Positions 19,423 to 31,100 of a stretch of 64,000 nt of DNA are shown piece after piece. The position numbers and the translations under genes are program-made. The number at the start of each line of letters is the position of its first letter. Within the stretch, counting starts at the first letter, position 1. Source of the DNA: Tunturiibacter gelidiferens (lineage in GTDB: Bacteria > Acidobacteriota > Terriglobia > Terriglobales > Acidobacteriaceae); assembly GCF_014201335.1 (NCBI RefSeq), contig NZ_JACHEB010000011.1, positions 124,001-188,000 on the forward strand. Direction: 5' to 3'. The notes below the pieces were generated by a model. That model ran no database searches and was not told the origin of the DNA. It saw nothing but the letters and a program-made list of their open reading frames with translations.

Positions 19423-21886
19423 AGAACATCAATCTACCGAAGAGACGCTTAATCTCTCGTCGATCGTTTGCGAAGGGCTCTCTCATTTGGATGTCGTCGC
19501 TACGGTCCGGCAGGGGACTGCGAGGAGAGTCCTCGAGTGCTTTAGATCGGGCCTCGCGTTTCATCAATCCGCTCATCGGAGCCAGCACGAGCATATTGCT
19601 CGGCGAAGGCAAGACTTTCCCTGGCCCTACAACACCGTTTGGCATGGTTCAGCTCAGCCCTGACACGATTACGGGAGGTATCAAAGGTCCAGGCTATTCC
19701 TATGAAGGCGACAGCGGCCCGGGATACTCTTACGAACAGACTACGACCGAAGGCTTCAGCTTTACGCACATGAGCGGAGTGGGATACTACGGCGACTTCG
19801 GCAATTTGCAGGTTATGCCTTCTATCGGACCTATGAAGCTTGATAGCGGGAGGGTCAACCATCCGGGTGAAGGCTGGCGCTCAACTTATGGTCACGCAAA
19901 CGAACGCGCTGAGGCAAACTACTATGCCGTCACACTGGAGAACTATGGTATTCAGGCAGAACTCACGGCTGCTCCTCGCGCGGGTATGCTCCAGTTCAGC
20001 TTTCCGCAGACGGAGACGGCCCGTATTCAAATCAATCTGGCGCGACGCATAGCGGGCACTTCTACGCGCCAATATGTGAAAGTGGTGGGAGATCGAGCGA
20101 TCGAGGGATGGATGCATTGTCCCGCGGCTGGCGGCGGCTGGGGTAATGGCGAGGGCAAGGTAGGCTATACGGTTTACTTCCACATGGAATTTTCAAAGCC
20201 GCTCAAGCGCTTCGGCGTATGGAAGATTGATGTTCCAGATGATGCATTTCCCGTGCAGCGGGGACTGGCAACGTCGTATTTCCAAACCGACCAGTATCAG
20301 GAGCTTGTGCGTAGAAGAGGTGCTGGCCGGGTGCAGAGCAGGAAGGGAACCATATCGGTTTCTTCGTCGAGTTTCCTTCGTTTGCAACCGGAGATAAGGT
20401 GTTGGTGAAGTCGGGCATCAGCTTTACCAGTCCAGCGGGTGCACGCAAGAACCTGTCGTACGACATACCAGGATGGGATTTCGACGAGGTTCGCAAGAGG
20501 GGACGGGCGCTTTCGGATGATGCTTTGAACTCCATTGAGATCGAAGGCGCATCGGATGATGAGAGGAAGATTTTCTACACCGCTATGTATCACGCCATGA
20601 TAGATCCGAGGATCATTGCGGACGTGGATGGAAACTACACGGGCGCCGACGGCAAAATCCACACGGCCGATGGGTACACATGAAGAACCATCTTTAGTGG
20701 ATGGGATGTATTTCGCGGCGATTTTCCGCTGATGACTCTGCTCAATACGACGATGATCAACGACGAGATCAACTCACTTGTCACCTTGGCTTCGACGAGC
20801 CGAAAAGGGTATCTCGAACGCTGGGAAATTATGAACTCCTATAGCGGATGCATGGATGGCGACCCGGCAACGTCGGTAATCCTCGACGCGTATTCGAAAG
20901 GGATTAGGGGCTTCGATGTAGAGAAGGCCTATGCCGCCTGCAGGCAGACTGCGGCGGGTCCGAACGGTTCGACAAACCGCCCTGATAACGATTTCTATAT
21001 GCAGCATGGATACGTTCCAGGCCAGGTTTCGTGGACGCTGGACAACGCATACTTCGACTGGTGCATGGCAAACTTGGCCGCGTCGTTGGGTAAGACAGAG
21101 GACGCGAATTTATTTTCAACCCGCGCGACAAATTATAAGAAGTTATACGACCCGCACGTTGGAAGCATGCGAGCGAAAAATGCCGAGGGCGGAGGGATTC
21201 CGTGGCTGGGTAAGACTGCATTCGGCCAGGGGTGCACGGAGAGCAATCCGCTTCAGCAGACGTGGTTTGTTCCCCACGATGTTGCTGGACTGATGGAGCT
21301 GAAAGGCGGCGCGGAAGAGTTCTCTCGTCAACTGGAAGACTTCTTTGAAAAGACGCCTTCCTCGTTTGGATGGAACGACTATTACAACCACGCCAATGAA
21401 CCGGTGCACCATGTTCCCTACTTGTTTGTGTACGCGGGCAAGCCATGGCTTACGCAGAGATGGGTGCGCCGTATCCTAACCAATGCCTACCACAACGATG
21501 TGAATGGTATCTGCGGAAATGACGATGTGGGCCAGATGTCCGCGTGGTATGTTCTCGGCGCAATGGGTTTCTATTCTGTGTGTCCTGGAGATGGAATCTA
21601 CATCCTCGGGAGTCCACTGTTCTCCCGGATAACGCTCCATTTGGACGAGGAGTGGTACAAGCGAGCGCAATTTACGATTACGGCTGAGAACCAGGCGCCT
21701 GACCACCCCTACATCCAACTTGCGAAGCTCAATGGAAAGCCGTTGTCGCGCGCATGGATTCGGCACAGCGAGATTGCCGTGGGCGGCGTGTTGGAGTTCG
21801 TCATGGGACCTGAGCCAAACAAGGACTGGGCAACCCGCAGCGTCGATCTCCCGCCGTCGATGAGCGCTTCGCCAGGGAGGGTGTGA
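19419..21886 (+). pseudogene. GH92 alpha-mannosidase, frameshifted and with an in-frame stop
   Basis: The product begins with a Tat-type signal (SRRSFAKGSLI) and then FINPLIGA and FPGPTTPFGMVQLSPDT, typical of the GH92 N-terminal domain. The catalytic half contains SGWDVFRGDFPLMTLLNTTMI and GNDDVGQMSAWYVLGAMGFY, the best-conserved GH92 block. GH92 enzymes are calcium-dependent exo-alpha-mannosidases acting outside the cytoplasm. One frameshift lies near 20320, where the frame resumes as HIGFFVEFPSFATGDKV. A TGA at 20681-20683 interrupts the second frame, which continues unchanged as RTIFSGWDVF; TGA may have replaced CGA. Length without lesions would be about 820 residues, near normal. Confidence 0.88.
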
Positions 21887-22230
21887 GAGACAGGCGCCGC
21901 GCGAAATAATCGCGTTCTCTGTACGCCATGGATTATTAGCCGCAATCAGCTATCAGCTGCGCCGCGATCTGTTATGACCAGAGAGGAACCCGCTGTTATG
22001 TCTCGAAGTTCAAAGCAAGCGAGCTATCGGGCGGCCCCGCAGTCTCATCCAATACCCGGAGCGACGGTTGATCTAATCGGCATTGCTCCAGCGTCGACTT
22101 ACTACAAAGTAGTTATCGTTTCCGGATTCATTTACGCGCCGGATGTAAAGCTGCTAGAGTACGTAGTCGAGGTCTACTCGTACGGATACCTTACAGCATC
22201 TAGCGCAACAAAGAGCTCTCACCCGCCGCG
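21887..22230. other. spacer between GH92 and AlkP-like pseudogenes
   Basis: No gene recognised. A short dyad CGCGA/TCGCG (21900-21914) lies just after the mannosidase stop and could end transcription, but no T-run follows. The later part (about 22000-22230) may contain the decayed start of the next pseudogene. Confidence 0.3.
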
Positions 22231-22239
22231 CATTTCTAC

Positions 22240-23316
22240 GCTCCGCGACTGTATATGGCGCAGGCAGTAGACTGTTCGGCTTCAATCCGCTGCAAGCTGC
22301 ACTCCTGCCAAAAGGACAGAAGACCGTCGTGGTCACTTTTGGTGGCGGAGCCCGGGATGAAGAGACCTCTGCACCGGAGGGACAGGAATATTCCTCACCT
22401 GATGAAGGAGCTGATCCCTCAGGCGACGTTTTTCACTCAGGTTGTGAATCGTGGAATTCTGGGCCACTATGTCGCCACAGCAAGTCTGGCGACCGGGGTA
22501 TAAGAACGTTTCGACAACTTCGCAGACGTAGCGCAAGAAAATCCTACAGTCTTTGAATATTTCCGCAAAGGACTGAGCCGACCGCGAATGACACATGGGT
22601 GATTGCACCTAGCAATGGTTTCAACCGGATCGGTCAGAGTGGTGGCGGCCAGTTTGCCGCAGCATACGGAGCATAAGTCGTTTTGCCGAAGCATATGCTC
22701 GCGGCGGTTCTGGCAAAGACGATGACAAATCTAGGTGGACTCGAATTTCTCCTGCAGGACAATTACGAAGCCCTCCTGTTCGTTCCGACGTCGATCTCCC
22801 CAGGCTTATGGAGATGTTGCATCTCTCTGTGGATGACTTTGCTCATCACGCAAAAACTTTGTCGAGTCCGGACGAACTCTCGGTCTACGTGATGCGTCAG
22901 TTGATGCGGCAGTTCGCCCCTAGCCTTCTCTGGATCACTCTTCATGACATGGACGTTGCTCACACCGGCGCATAATCACTTTATTTGGATGGCATTCGGC
23001 GAACTGACAGGCTTTGCGCAGAGATATGGCAGATGATCGAGAGCGATCCGGAGTACAAAGGGCGCACAACAATGCTTGTCCTTCCGGATTTCGGTCGCGA
23101 TTTGGACTTCAATGCGTCCGGCAATGGATTCCAGGACCATCGCACCGGCGACCCTCTCTCTCGAACTACATGGATCATGGCAATGGGCCCACACATCCGA
23201 CAGAATATGACGGTGGATCGAGCACTTGATTCCGTAGACCTGGTCCCGACGCTCGGTGCCTTGATAACTTCGCAACTCCTTTGGCCAAGGGACGGCCCAT
23301 CCCAGAGGTGCTCTGA
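22240..23316 (+). pseudogene. alkaline-phosphatase-superfamily-like protein, heavily frameshifted
   Basis: Pieces in all three frames join into one protein. They read LPKGQKTVVVTFGGGARDEE; IPHLMKELIPQATFFTQVVN with RGILGHYVATASLATG; SLLWITLHDMDVAHTGAYSLY; LDGIRRTDRLCAEIWQMIES; then GRTTMLVLPDFGRDLDFNAS and a final PLAKGRPIPEVL ending in TGA 23314-23316. The VVVTFGGGARDEET start and the DFGRDLD...HRTGDPLSRTTW block resemble AlkP/sulfatase-superfamily metal sites. At least five lesions are needed to join the pieces. The stop overlaps the next start (TGATG), so the two genes were once translationally coupled. Function is uncertain; the family call is by motif shape only. Confidence 0.6.
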
Positions 23317-24545
23317 TGACGCCTGGCGAACTTCGCGCCGAGAGCTTTACGCTATATCCGCCACAGGCGCGTTCCTTTGCGATCAGGAACCCTCAGGTGC
23401 TGCAGCGTATGCCGTTGATTTTGGTGTCAGTGATACTACGACAGTTGATCCAGTTCCCCTGGTGCTTTCCGGCAGAGCGCGAACGGTTGTCCCGGCAGTT
23501 CGATCTGATGAGCAAAATGGACAATGCGTCGTTCGATGGCCTGATGTCGGCTTTTTCCACAATAACGCTCTCCTCCGAGCTTCGCGACATGGAGTGGGTC
23601 GATCATCCGCAGCTGTTCAGAGAACATTTGACAGCGTATCTGTGGTCGGAGCATCAGATTGATCGTTATCATAAGGCCGCTCAAGGCTATCAGCAGTTTG
23701 TCGAGACAGCTCTTAAGAAGACAGCGCCCGCCAGCCCGCGATGGACGATTGTCACTATCGGTCAGGGCTCCGAACAGTCAGATCGCCAGTTGTTTCGGAA
23801 GCTCCAACCCCATGGAACGCTGTTTACACAGCTTGATCCCACTGGCGGATTGGAGATCCTGCTGGCTGAGGTGCGGTCGCGCGCGCAGCGATATCCGATT
23901 GAATATGGTCTCTGGTATATCGAGGGCGGCGCTCTGCATGCTGCAAGTGTCGGTGCGACTTACCCTGACCGCGATGTCTTACGAACGACTTGTGCCTGTA
24001 GCAAGACGAGAGTTCTCGCTTTTGAATCAGCTCGCCTCTGGACGAAGCCCCAATGGGCCTGATGGGGTAGAAGCTGCCAGCTCATATGTCGCGAGCCTCA
24101 GCCCCGAAGATCTAGACCTCAGAGGTAACGCGCCGATGCGGTGTTACGTCACTTTGAAGTGAATGTGTTGACCCAGGGGGCAGGATGCCAGATCTACAGT
24201 ACAACGTTTGTTCAATGGGCTGCGCGTGAGTGTCTGCATCGCGCGCAGCCGCTTACTATGTTTGCCCGTTCTTCAACTCGGCAGGTGAGTGCTCCGATGG
24301 AGCAACTTCTGGTCCGCGACCCGCTGCAACAGCCGCAGGATGGAGAAGGCTCTCTGGTGGACGCCGATATGGGCGCTTACTATACGTGGATCAATCAATC
24401 GCGGCTCGTCGGTGCAGAGCAGTCTCGTTTTCTGGTCTGGTTCGAGGGCCATCGAATCGCATGCGCGATTGCTCCCACTCTGCCGAGAGGAACGACCTCT
24501 ACTGCGTCGACAAATCTACGGCATGTGATGGACTGGATAGGTTAG
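23316..24545 (+). pseudogene. unknown protein, two frameshifts, formerly coupled to the AlkP-like gene
   Basis: The start ATG 23316 shares its A with the stop of the preceding frame. The frame runs to about 23950, continues in another frame (LTAMSYERLVPVARREFSLL) to about 24130, then returns (ADAVLRHFEVNVLTQ) and stops at 24545. The joined product would be about 410 residues with no signal peptide or membrane segment. I recognise no family. Conserved-looking stretches are DNASFDGLMSAFSTITLSSE and DADMGAYYTWINQSRLVGAE. Its last 47 bases overlap the convergent epimerase-like gene. Whether it is truly dead or a sequencing artefact is unresolved. Confidence 0.55.
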
Positions 24546-25527
24546 GAACTTTCGAGCACAACGACTCGAACTCCGCCAACGACGAAGCCTCAACAAGTTG
24601 AATCTCAATTCGCCATTGGCAGCCGTCCCTGGGCGCAAGACTCCTTGCTGTGCCATTTCGCTCTGCGTCAGCGAGGGAGTCGACATTCGATGTCGTAGGC
24701 TCCAGCGCCACCGTGTATTGCTTGTCCTGTCTCTCCTGGGGCCACGCGTCAGAACATATCCAGATGCCGAGGAAGGGAAGCGCGGTTTGGTTGAAGCGGA
24801 AGACGAGACCTTGAGCCAACTTTGTCCGATACAGGGCGCCCCAGGCGGCTGTTTCCATTGGCGCAAATATCTTGTGTGCAGTTACACCATCCTTCTCGCC
24901 GACTCTGCTTAGGTCTGTCATAAGACCTGACGTCGATTTCGCAGTTGGCCAGCTGATCAAAGTGTTTCGAGGGAACAGATCTCCAGCCGAATATTCGACC
25001 GAAACCTGGTCGACACTCTTTGGCAACACGATGCGGTCTCCTGGTTGCACGCGAAGCAGCGGATGAGCCGACCAGAGCCAACCGGTGGTCGAGTCAGATA
25101 GGTTCAGTAGGTCGTAGTCGAGAATGAGAGATGCCCCTTGAAGATGCGCGCTTCTGGTCAGGCGAAGGGGACGCGATTCTGCTTCAGCATAGAGCGTGAC
25201 TTCGTCACGCTGAGAATCGACATGCCAATTCAGACGCCAGAGATCGCCGTGGTCCGGCACTGGATCCTGACCTGGGGAGCGCTCGCAGGCTGCCACGCTC
25301 GGCAGACATTCGTCGAAGCCTCCGCCGTCACTCTCGCTGAAGTTCGCGAAAGGGGAGACACGGTGATAGCCGCCGAGCGGTGGAAGAAGAAACTCTTCCC
25401 CCGTTCGCACACTGCGCAAAGAGGTAATCTTTCCACCGAAGGCGGGGAGGAACTCGACCCTCAGCGCGTCGTTCTGAAGCCACAGCAGTTCTTGTTCGCT
25501 CATGGGGTTTGGATGATTTTCTCTCAT
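24499..25527 (-). CDS. aldose-1-epimerase-like (galactose mutarotase fold) protein
   Basis: 342 residues from ATG 25527; a TTG one codon earlier is less likely, and ATG 25503 is an alternative. The protein has the galactose-mutarotase-like beta-sandwich pattern: LRVEFLPAFGGKITSLRS near the start, then VSPFANFSESDGGGFDECLP, with HGDLW resembling the histidine-bearing loop of aldose epimerases. It would interconvert sugar anomers or act on a modified sugar in the cytoplasm, as no signal peptide is seen. It is divergent from galK and so probably feeds the same Leloir pathway. It is the only intact gene between 15.7 and 28.0 kb. Substrate is inferred from context. Confidence 0.72.
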   Translation of the reverse strand: MRENHPNPMSEQELLWLQNDALRVEFLPAFGGKITSLRSVRTGEEFLLPPLGGYHRVSPFANFSESDGGGFDECLPSVAACERSPGQDPVPDHGDLWRLNWHVDSQRDEVTLYAEAESRPLRLTRSAHLQGASLILDYDLLNLSDSTTGWLWSAHPLLRVQPGDRIVLPKSVDQVSVEYSAGDLFPRNTLISWPTAKSTSGLMTDLSRVGEKDGVTAHKIFAPMETAAWGALYRTKLAQGLVFRFNQTALPFLGIWICSDAWPQERQDKQYTVALEPTTSNVDSLADAERNGTARSLAPRDGCQWRIEIQLVEASSLAEFESLCSKVPNLSSPSHAVDLSTQ

Positions 25528-25564
25528 CAATCTGTACTTTCAGAGTCGCATTGAAAAAACAGGC

Positions 25565-25673
25565 TTGACAAGGAAAGACTCGATATGACACCTTGCTTTG
25601 ACGGTATCGTACACGAAAATGGTTGGTAGTTGTCGTGAAGCCAATAGTAATGAAAGACTTCGTGTACCTACAC
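25565..25673 (+). promoter_or_regulatory. galK promoter with LacI-type operator-like sites
   Basis: TTGACA (25565-25570) is followed 38 bases after its first base by GGTATCGTACACGAA (25603-25617), the same geometry as at 28096 and 33474. The -10 is poor. A reversed copy, reading GTGTAGGTACACGAA on the minus strand, lies at 25659-25673. Sites lie between the divergent epimerase-like and galK genes and could control both. Confidence 0.5.
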
Positions 25674-25827
25674 TTTTAAGAGGTCCATCATACTCTGCTC
25701 GTGCGCATATCCACTGTTGAAGGTGTGATCCAGATCGTGGCGATCTCGTTAAGGACCTCGGGCGTGGATGACAGAATTCTGTTGAGCGTTCCATATCTCA
25801 AATAAACGAACAAAGTTGGTATTTTAC

Positions 25828-27001
25828 ATGGTGCAGGAACAGGAAGAGACACTGCGGAAGCACGAGCAGCTGTTTGGAAAGGCAGGCCGGAACTTTGTCG
25901 CTCCGGCTCGGGTAAACCTCATCGGGGAGCATACGGACTATACGGGCGGGCTCGTGATGCCGATGGCGATTGGGTTTCACACCTCGGCCGCTATTAGCCC
26001 GCGTAATGACGATCGTGCGGTCATCTACTCGGCAAACTACGGGGAGCAAATTATTTTCGAGCTTGCCAGTCTGAGCCACCACCCTCGGGGCCACTGAGCG
26101 ATTATCCAATAGGTGTACTGTGGAGTCTCCTGCAAGAAGGTATTGAAATCGGTGGCTTCAATATCAGTCTCGCCGGAGATGTTCCCCTTGGCGCGGGACT
26201 GAGTTCGTCGGCATCGGTCGAGGTTGCGACGGTAGCGGCGTTGTTGAGTCACGCGAAAGTCGAGTTGCCTCTCGAAAAGGTTGCAAATCTCTGTCGGCGC
26301 GCCGAAAACGAATTCGTCGGGGCGAAGAGCGCATCATGGATCAATTCGTGATTGCTGGAGCTGTTGCGAACCGGGCGATGCTGCTTGATTGTCGATCGTT
26401 GGAGTATGAATTACTGCTTCTACCGGATGAGGTGAAGGTCGTGATCTGCAATTCAATGGTCAAGCATGCCGTAGCGACCGGAGAGTATGGCAACCGGCGC
26501 GATGAAGTTGAAGCCGGTCAGGCAGTTTTGCGGAGAGTGTTTCTCCACGTGGAACTCCTGCGAGACGCGACGCTTCAGGACCTCGACGCTTGCAGAGACG
26601 AGATGTCCGAGGAAAGTTTCGCGCGGTGCCGCCACATAATCTCCGAAAATTCTCGAGTTCTTAGAGCAAGGGAAGCGTTGTTGCACTCGGATCTCGAGCA
26701 GTTCGGCAGACTTTTAGTGGAGGCGCACGTCAGTATGCGCAATGACTTTTCGGCAAGTTGCGAAGAGGTCGATGCGCTTGTCGAGATCGCAACCAGACAA
26801 GATGGATGTTTGGGAGCTCGAATCACGGGCGGCGGCTTTGGCGGTTGCACGGTGAATCTGGTTAGAGCGGACCATGCCGACCGGTTTATCGAGGCGATAC
26901 AACGACAGTATGAGCGGTCCAAAGGGATTTTGGCCAACTGCTATGTGTGTGAACCCTCCGACGGTGCTCTGGCGATCGCACCGCGGGAGACAGCACGATG
27001 A
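25828..27001 (+). pseudogene. galK: galactokinase, two frameshifts
   Basis: The start is ATG 25828 (a TTG at 25816 is also in frame). The N-terminus carries the galactokinase signature ARVNLIGEHTDYTGG. After a shift near 26085 the frame continues as SDYPIGVLWSLLQEGIEI and the GHMP ATP motif PLGAGLSSSASVE. A second shift near 26328 leads to IMDQFVIAGAVANRAMLLD and the C-terminal RITGGGFGGCTVNLV. All functional blocks are present, so the lesions are recent or artefactual. The enzyme phosphorylates galactose at C1. Its TGA overlaps the galT ATG by 4 bp. If truly broken, galactose released by the nearby galactosidases would need another kinase. Confidence 0.88.
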
Positions 27002-28034
27002 ATCCACTGGAGCGAATGAATCCGCATCGCCGGTTCAATCCTTTGAAGCAAGAGTGGGTGCTGGTGTCTCCCAATCGAACGCAAAGGCCGTGGCAGGGGG
27101 AGGTGGAGAAAACCGCGACTGCCGTGGCGCTGACCTATGATCCTGATTGTTATCTCTGCCCTGGAAATAGTCGTGCTGGAGGGGCCCAGACGGACAAGTA
27201 CACAAATACCTATGTCTTCGAGAATGACTATGCGGCCTTAAAGCTCGACGCTCCGAGTTTTGCCGACGATGAGGACGGGAAGGGGCTTCTGGTCGCCGAC
27301 GGGAAAGCGGCATCTACTTCTCACCACGTCACGACCTTACTTTGGCAAAGATGTCGCTGGAGGACATTAGAGCTGTAGTCGATGTCTGGGAGCAGCAGTT
27401 TGTCGAACTAGGCACACGGAAGGACATCGCCTACGTCCAGGTCTTCGAGAACAGAGACGCAATGATGGGAGCGAGCAATCCCCATCCGCATGGACAGATC
27501 TGGGCCAGCCGATCGATTCCCAATGAAGTAATGACAGAACTTCGGGGGCAGCAGACCCACTTCAAAGAGAAGCATGAAGTTTTATTGTGCGCCTACCTCG
27601 CAATTGAAGTGGCTCGTGGAGAACGTATCGTGGGAGCGAATGCGGGGTTTGTAGCGCTCGTCCCGTATTGGGCCGTTTGGCCGTTCGAAGTCATGATTCT
27701 GCCACGCCGACCTGTAGCGCGGCTGGAGGACATGACCGCCGCAGAAAAGCTGGAGTTTGCGGATATACTGCAAACCGTCACCGCGACCTGCGACGCGGTC
27801 TTCGAGACTCCATTTTCTTATTCGATGGGATTGCACCCCGCCCCTTACGATGAGGAAGAGCATCCTGAATGGCAGTTCCATGTTCACTTCTGTCCCCCTT
27901 TATTGAGATCCGCGACGATTCGGAAGTTCATGGTAGGGTTCGAACTGCTCGGTGGACCGCAGAGGGACATTACTCCAGAGTCGGCAGCGGATGTGTTGCG
28001 CAAAGCGTCTGCGCGAACCCTGGCGACGACATAG
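26998..28034 (+). pseudogene. galT: galactose-1-phosphate uridylyltransferase, one frameshift
   Basis: The N-terminus has RFNPLKQEWVLVSPNRTQRP and the metal-binding CYLCPGN. The frame breaks near 27310 and resumes as FSPRHDLTLAKMSLEDI. The active-site SNPHPHGQIWAS, with the uridylylated histidine in HPHGQ, is intact. Downstream, SYSMGLHPAPYD and EWQFHVHFCPPLLRS are also normal for GalT. It would transfer UMP between UDP-glucose and galactose 1-phosphate. The start ATG 26998 overlaps the galK stop. Total length without the shift is about 345 residues, normal for the family. No galE was found in the window. Confidence 0.88.
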
Positions 28035-28095
28035 ACTTCGTTGTTCGTCATCGCAAAGCATAGGCGGCGATGAGAGCATTGCGTGTCATCTTTCC

Positions 28096-28149
28096 TTGAC
28101 AAGGGTGCGATGGCAGCCTAGAGTCTGACTTGCGGTAACGTAAACGGTT
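28096..28149 (+). promoter_or_regulatory. promoter with LacI-type operator-like site before the DUF5107-TPR gene
   Basis: TTGACA (28096-28101), a 17-base spacer, TAGAGT (28119-28124), then nine bases to GGTAACGTAAACGGTT (28134-28149). The operator-like site would cover the transcription start. The near-palindromic core GTAACGTAAAC recurs at 33511 and 48519. Confidence 0.6.
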
Positions 28150-28187
28150 GATTTCGTCGCGATGGCATTAGGGCAGGCTTCGTTGAG

Positions 28188-31100
28188 ATGCTCGGGGTCG
28201 GCGCACGCACGTTATCCGGGGGAGATATGGCAGGACAGAACGGTTCTTTCGTTAGCGGCTGCGTCGTCCCATCGGGGGAGGGGCTTCCAAAGTTGCTGCA
28301 GTTGCCAAACGCGCCGTCCACCGAGACGGGCGCAGTAAAAGCCTGGGAAGAGCCGGTGGTGATGCTCTCTTACCTTCCTGCAGATCCCGACCCGAATCCA
28401 CTGTTTCTCGAAAAGAGGGTCTATCAGGGCAGTAGTGGTCGGGTCTACCCGATGGCGGTTGTCGACAGAATCGATACGGAACCGCGACCGCAGGAGTGGA
28501 AGGCGGTCCATATCGAAAATGAGTTCATCCGACTGATGATTATGCCGGAAATCGGCGGACGCATTCACGTCGGGTACGACAAACTCAGTGGCTATGATTT
28601 TTTTTATCGTCAGAACGTGATCAAGCCAGCGTTGGTTGGTCTTGCTGGTCCCTGGATTTCCGGTGGGGTGGAGTTTAACTGGCCGCAACATCATCGACCT
28701 GCGACCTTCATGCCGGTAGAAGTTTCGATTGAGCGCAATCAAGAAGATGGATCGGTTACGATCTGGTGCAGCGATCAGGACCCGATGGTGAGAATGAAGG
28801 GGATGCATGGTGTTTGTCTGCATCCGGGGAAAGGCTTTCTGGAGTTAAAGGTTCGTCTCTACAATCGAACGCAGGATACGCAGACTTTTCTATGGTGGGC
28901 AAACGTTGCGACCAAGGTCCACGAGAAGTATCAGTCGTTCTTTCCCACCGATGTCCGCTTCGTCGCTGATCATGCTAAGCGCGCCGTCACAGAGTTTCCC
29001 TTCAGTCAAGGACGCTATTACGGTATCGACTACGGAGAGCGGGCGATCAACGGGGTTCCGGTGGAGGAGATGCCCGCGCATTTCGTGCCAGATGGTTCGT
29101 ATCCTCCCAATGATCTGAGTTGGTACGCGAATATTCCTGTCCCGACAAGCTACATGGTTGCGAACTCAAAGGGAGATTTTGCGGGAGGGTACGATCACGC
29201 CGCAGGTGCCGGAATGGTGCATGTTGCCAATCACCACATCTCTCCAGGAAAGAAGCAGTGGACCTGGGGAAATCATGAGTTCGGTTACGCGTGGGACCGA
29301 AGCCTTACCGACTCCGATGGACCTTACGTCGAACTGATGTCGGGAGTCTATACCGACAACCAGCCTGACTTCTCATTTCTGGCTCCGGGAGAGACGAAGA
29401 CGTTTAGTCAATTCTGGTATCCGGTTAGAGAGATCGGTGTGCCGGATCTCGCAAACACAGATGCGGCGGTTCGGGTGGAGCTGCTTCCGGGCAAGGTCGT
29501 GGTTCACCTGCTCGTCACTCGTGTACTGCGTCAGGCAACTCTATCGGTTAAGTTTGAGAACGGGGGGATCGCAACATGGCACGGAGAGTTGAAGCCTGAG
29601 CTCCCACTGCATGAAGAATTCTCGGTCGGGTCGGAAGCGAAGGGACTGGAACTAACACTGAAGGCAGGCGAAGGCGCTGAAGAAGAGGTCATCCTTCGTT
29701 TTGCGCCCGCGGAGACTGTTGCTGCGCCGAGTCCGATTGTTGCAGTGGAGCCGAACCTGCCTCACGATATCGAATCGAACGATGAGCTATACCTTGTCGG
29801 TTTGCATTTGGAGCAATACAGGCACGCGACGCGAAATCCGGACGAGTATTGGCTTGAGGCGGTTCGTCGGGACGCCGGAGACAGTCGATCCAACCATGCG
29901 TTAGGCCGCTGGCACTTGAGACGTGGAGAATTTGAGGTTGCCGAGCAGTACATACGTGCGGCCATTGAGAGAATGACGCAGCGCAATCCCAATCCATACG
30001 ACGGTGAGCCACACTACAATTTAGGACTGACACTCGGTTACCAAGGAAGAGAATTCGAGGGGTACGAGGCGTTTTACAAGTCAACCTGGAATGCAGCCTG
30101 GCGCGGACCTGCATACCATCGTCTTGCCGAGATCGATTGCAGACGGCGGCAGTGGAAGCAGGCGCTGGAGCATATCGAGCGTTCCTTGCGCGCAGATTCG
30201 GACAACCTGAACGCGCGCAATTTGAAGGCGGTGGTCCTTCAGCGGCTAGGCAAACAAAAGGAGGCCGACGCTTGTCTCGAGGCAACACTTAAGCTCGATC
30301 CCCTGGACAACTGGAGCCGGTACATCTTGTCGCGCGCGGTGCCAAACAACGGACAGCAGCGTTTGGACCTCGGACTCGACCTTCTTCGATCCGGCTTGCT
30401 CGAAGAGGCGAGGGATGTGTTTTCTCTTCATCAGATCGAAGGACGAGATGGGGCCGCCACCATGCTGCTCTATGCGCTTGCGCATGTCTACGTTCTGCTT
30501 GGCGATTCTGAGAAGGGGACCGAGACCTATCGGTTGGCAGCCGCTGCTGATGGTACCTATGTATTTCCCAACCGACTCGAGGAGATCCATCTTCTAAAGG
30601 CTGCAATCGAGCGGAACCCGATGGATTCACGCGCTCCATACTACCTGGGGAATCTGTTCTACGACCGACGCCGCCATGAAGAGGCGATAGAGCAATGGGA
30701 GCGAGCCACCAAATTGGACCCCAATTATCCGACGGTGTGGCGCAACCTTGGGATCGCTTATTACAACGTCTTTGGCGACGCTGACAAGGCGCGCAGGGCC
30801 TTCGAGCGCGCACGCGTAGCAGCCCCCTCAGACGCCCGCATCTTATATGAGCACGATCTGTTGATGAAGCGCACCGGCGAGTCGCCAGAACTCAGGCTCT
30901 CTACTCTGAAGCAGTTGAACAACCTGGTTGCTTCTCGCGACGATCTTTCGGTTGAGTTAGCCCTGCTCTACAACCAGGCTGGACAACCGGAGGAGGCGTT
31001 GAAGGTGTTGCTTTCTCGCAAGTTTCAGCCATGGGAGGGAGGCGAAGGCCTGGTGCTATCTCAGTATGTCCGTGCCAACCTTCTGCTCGGTCAGAAGGCA

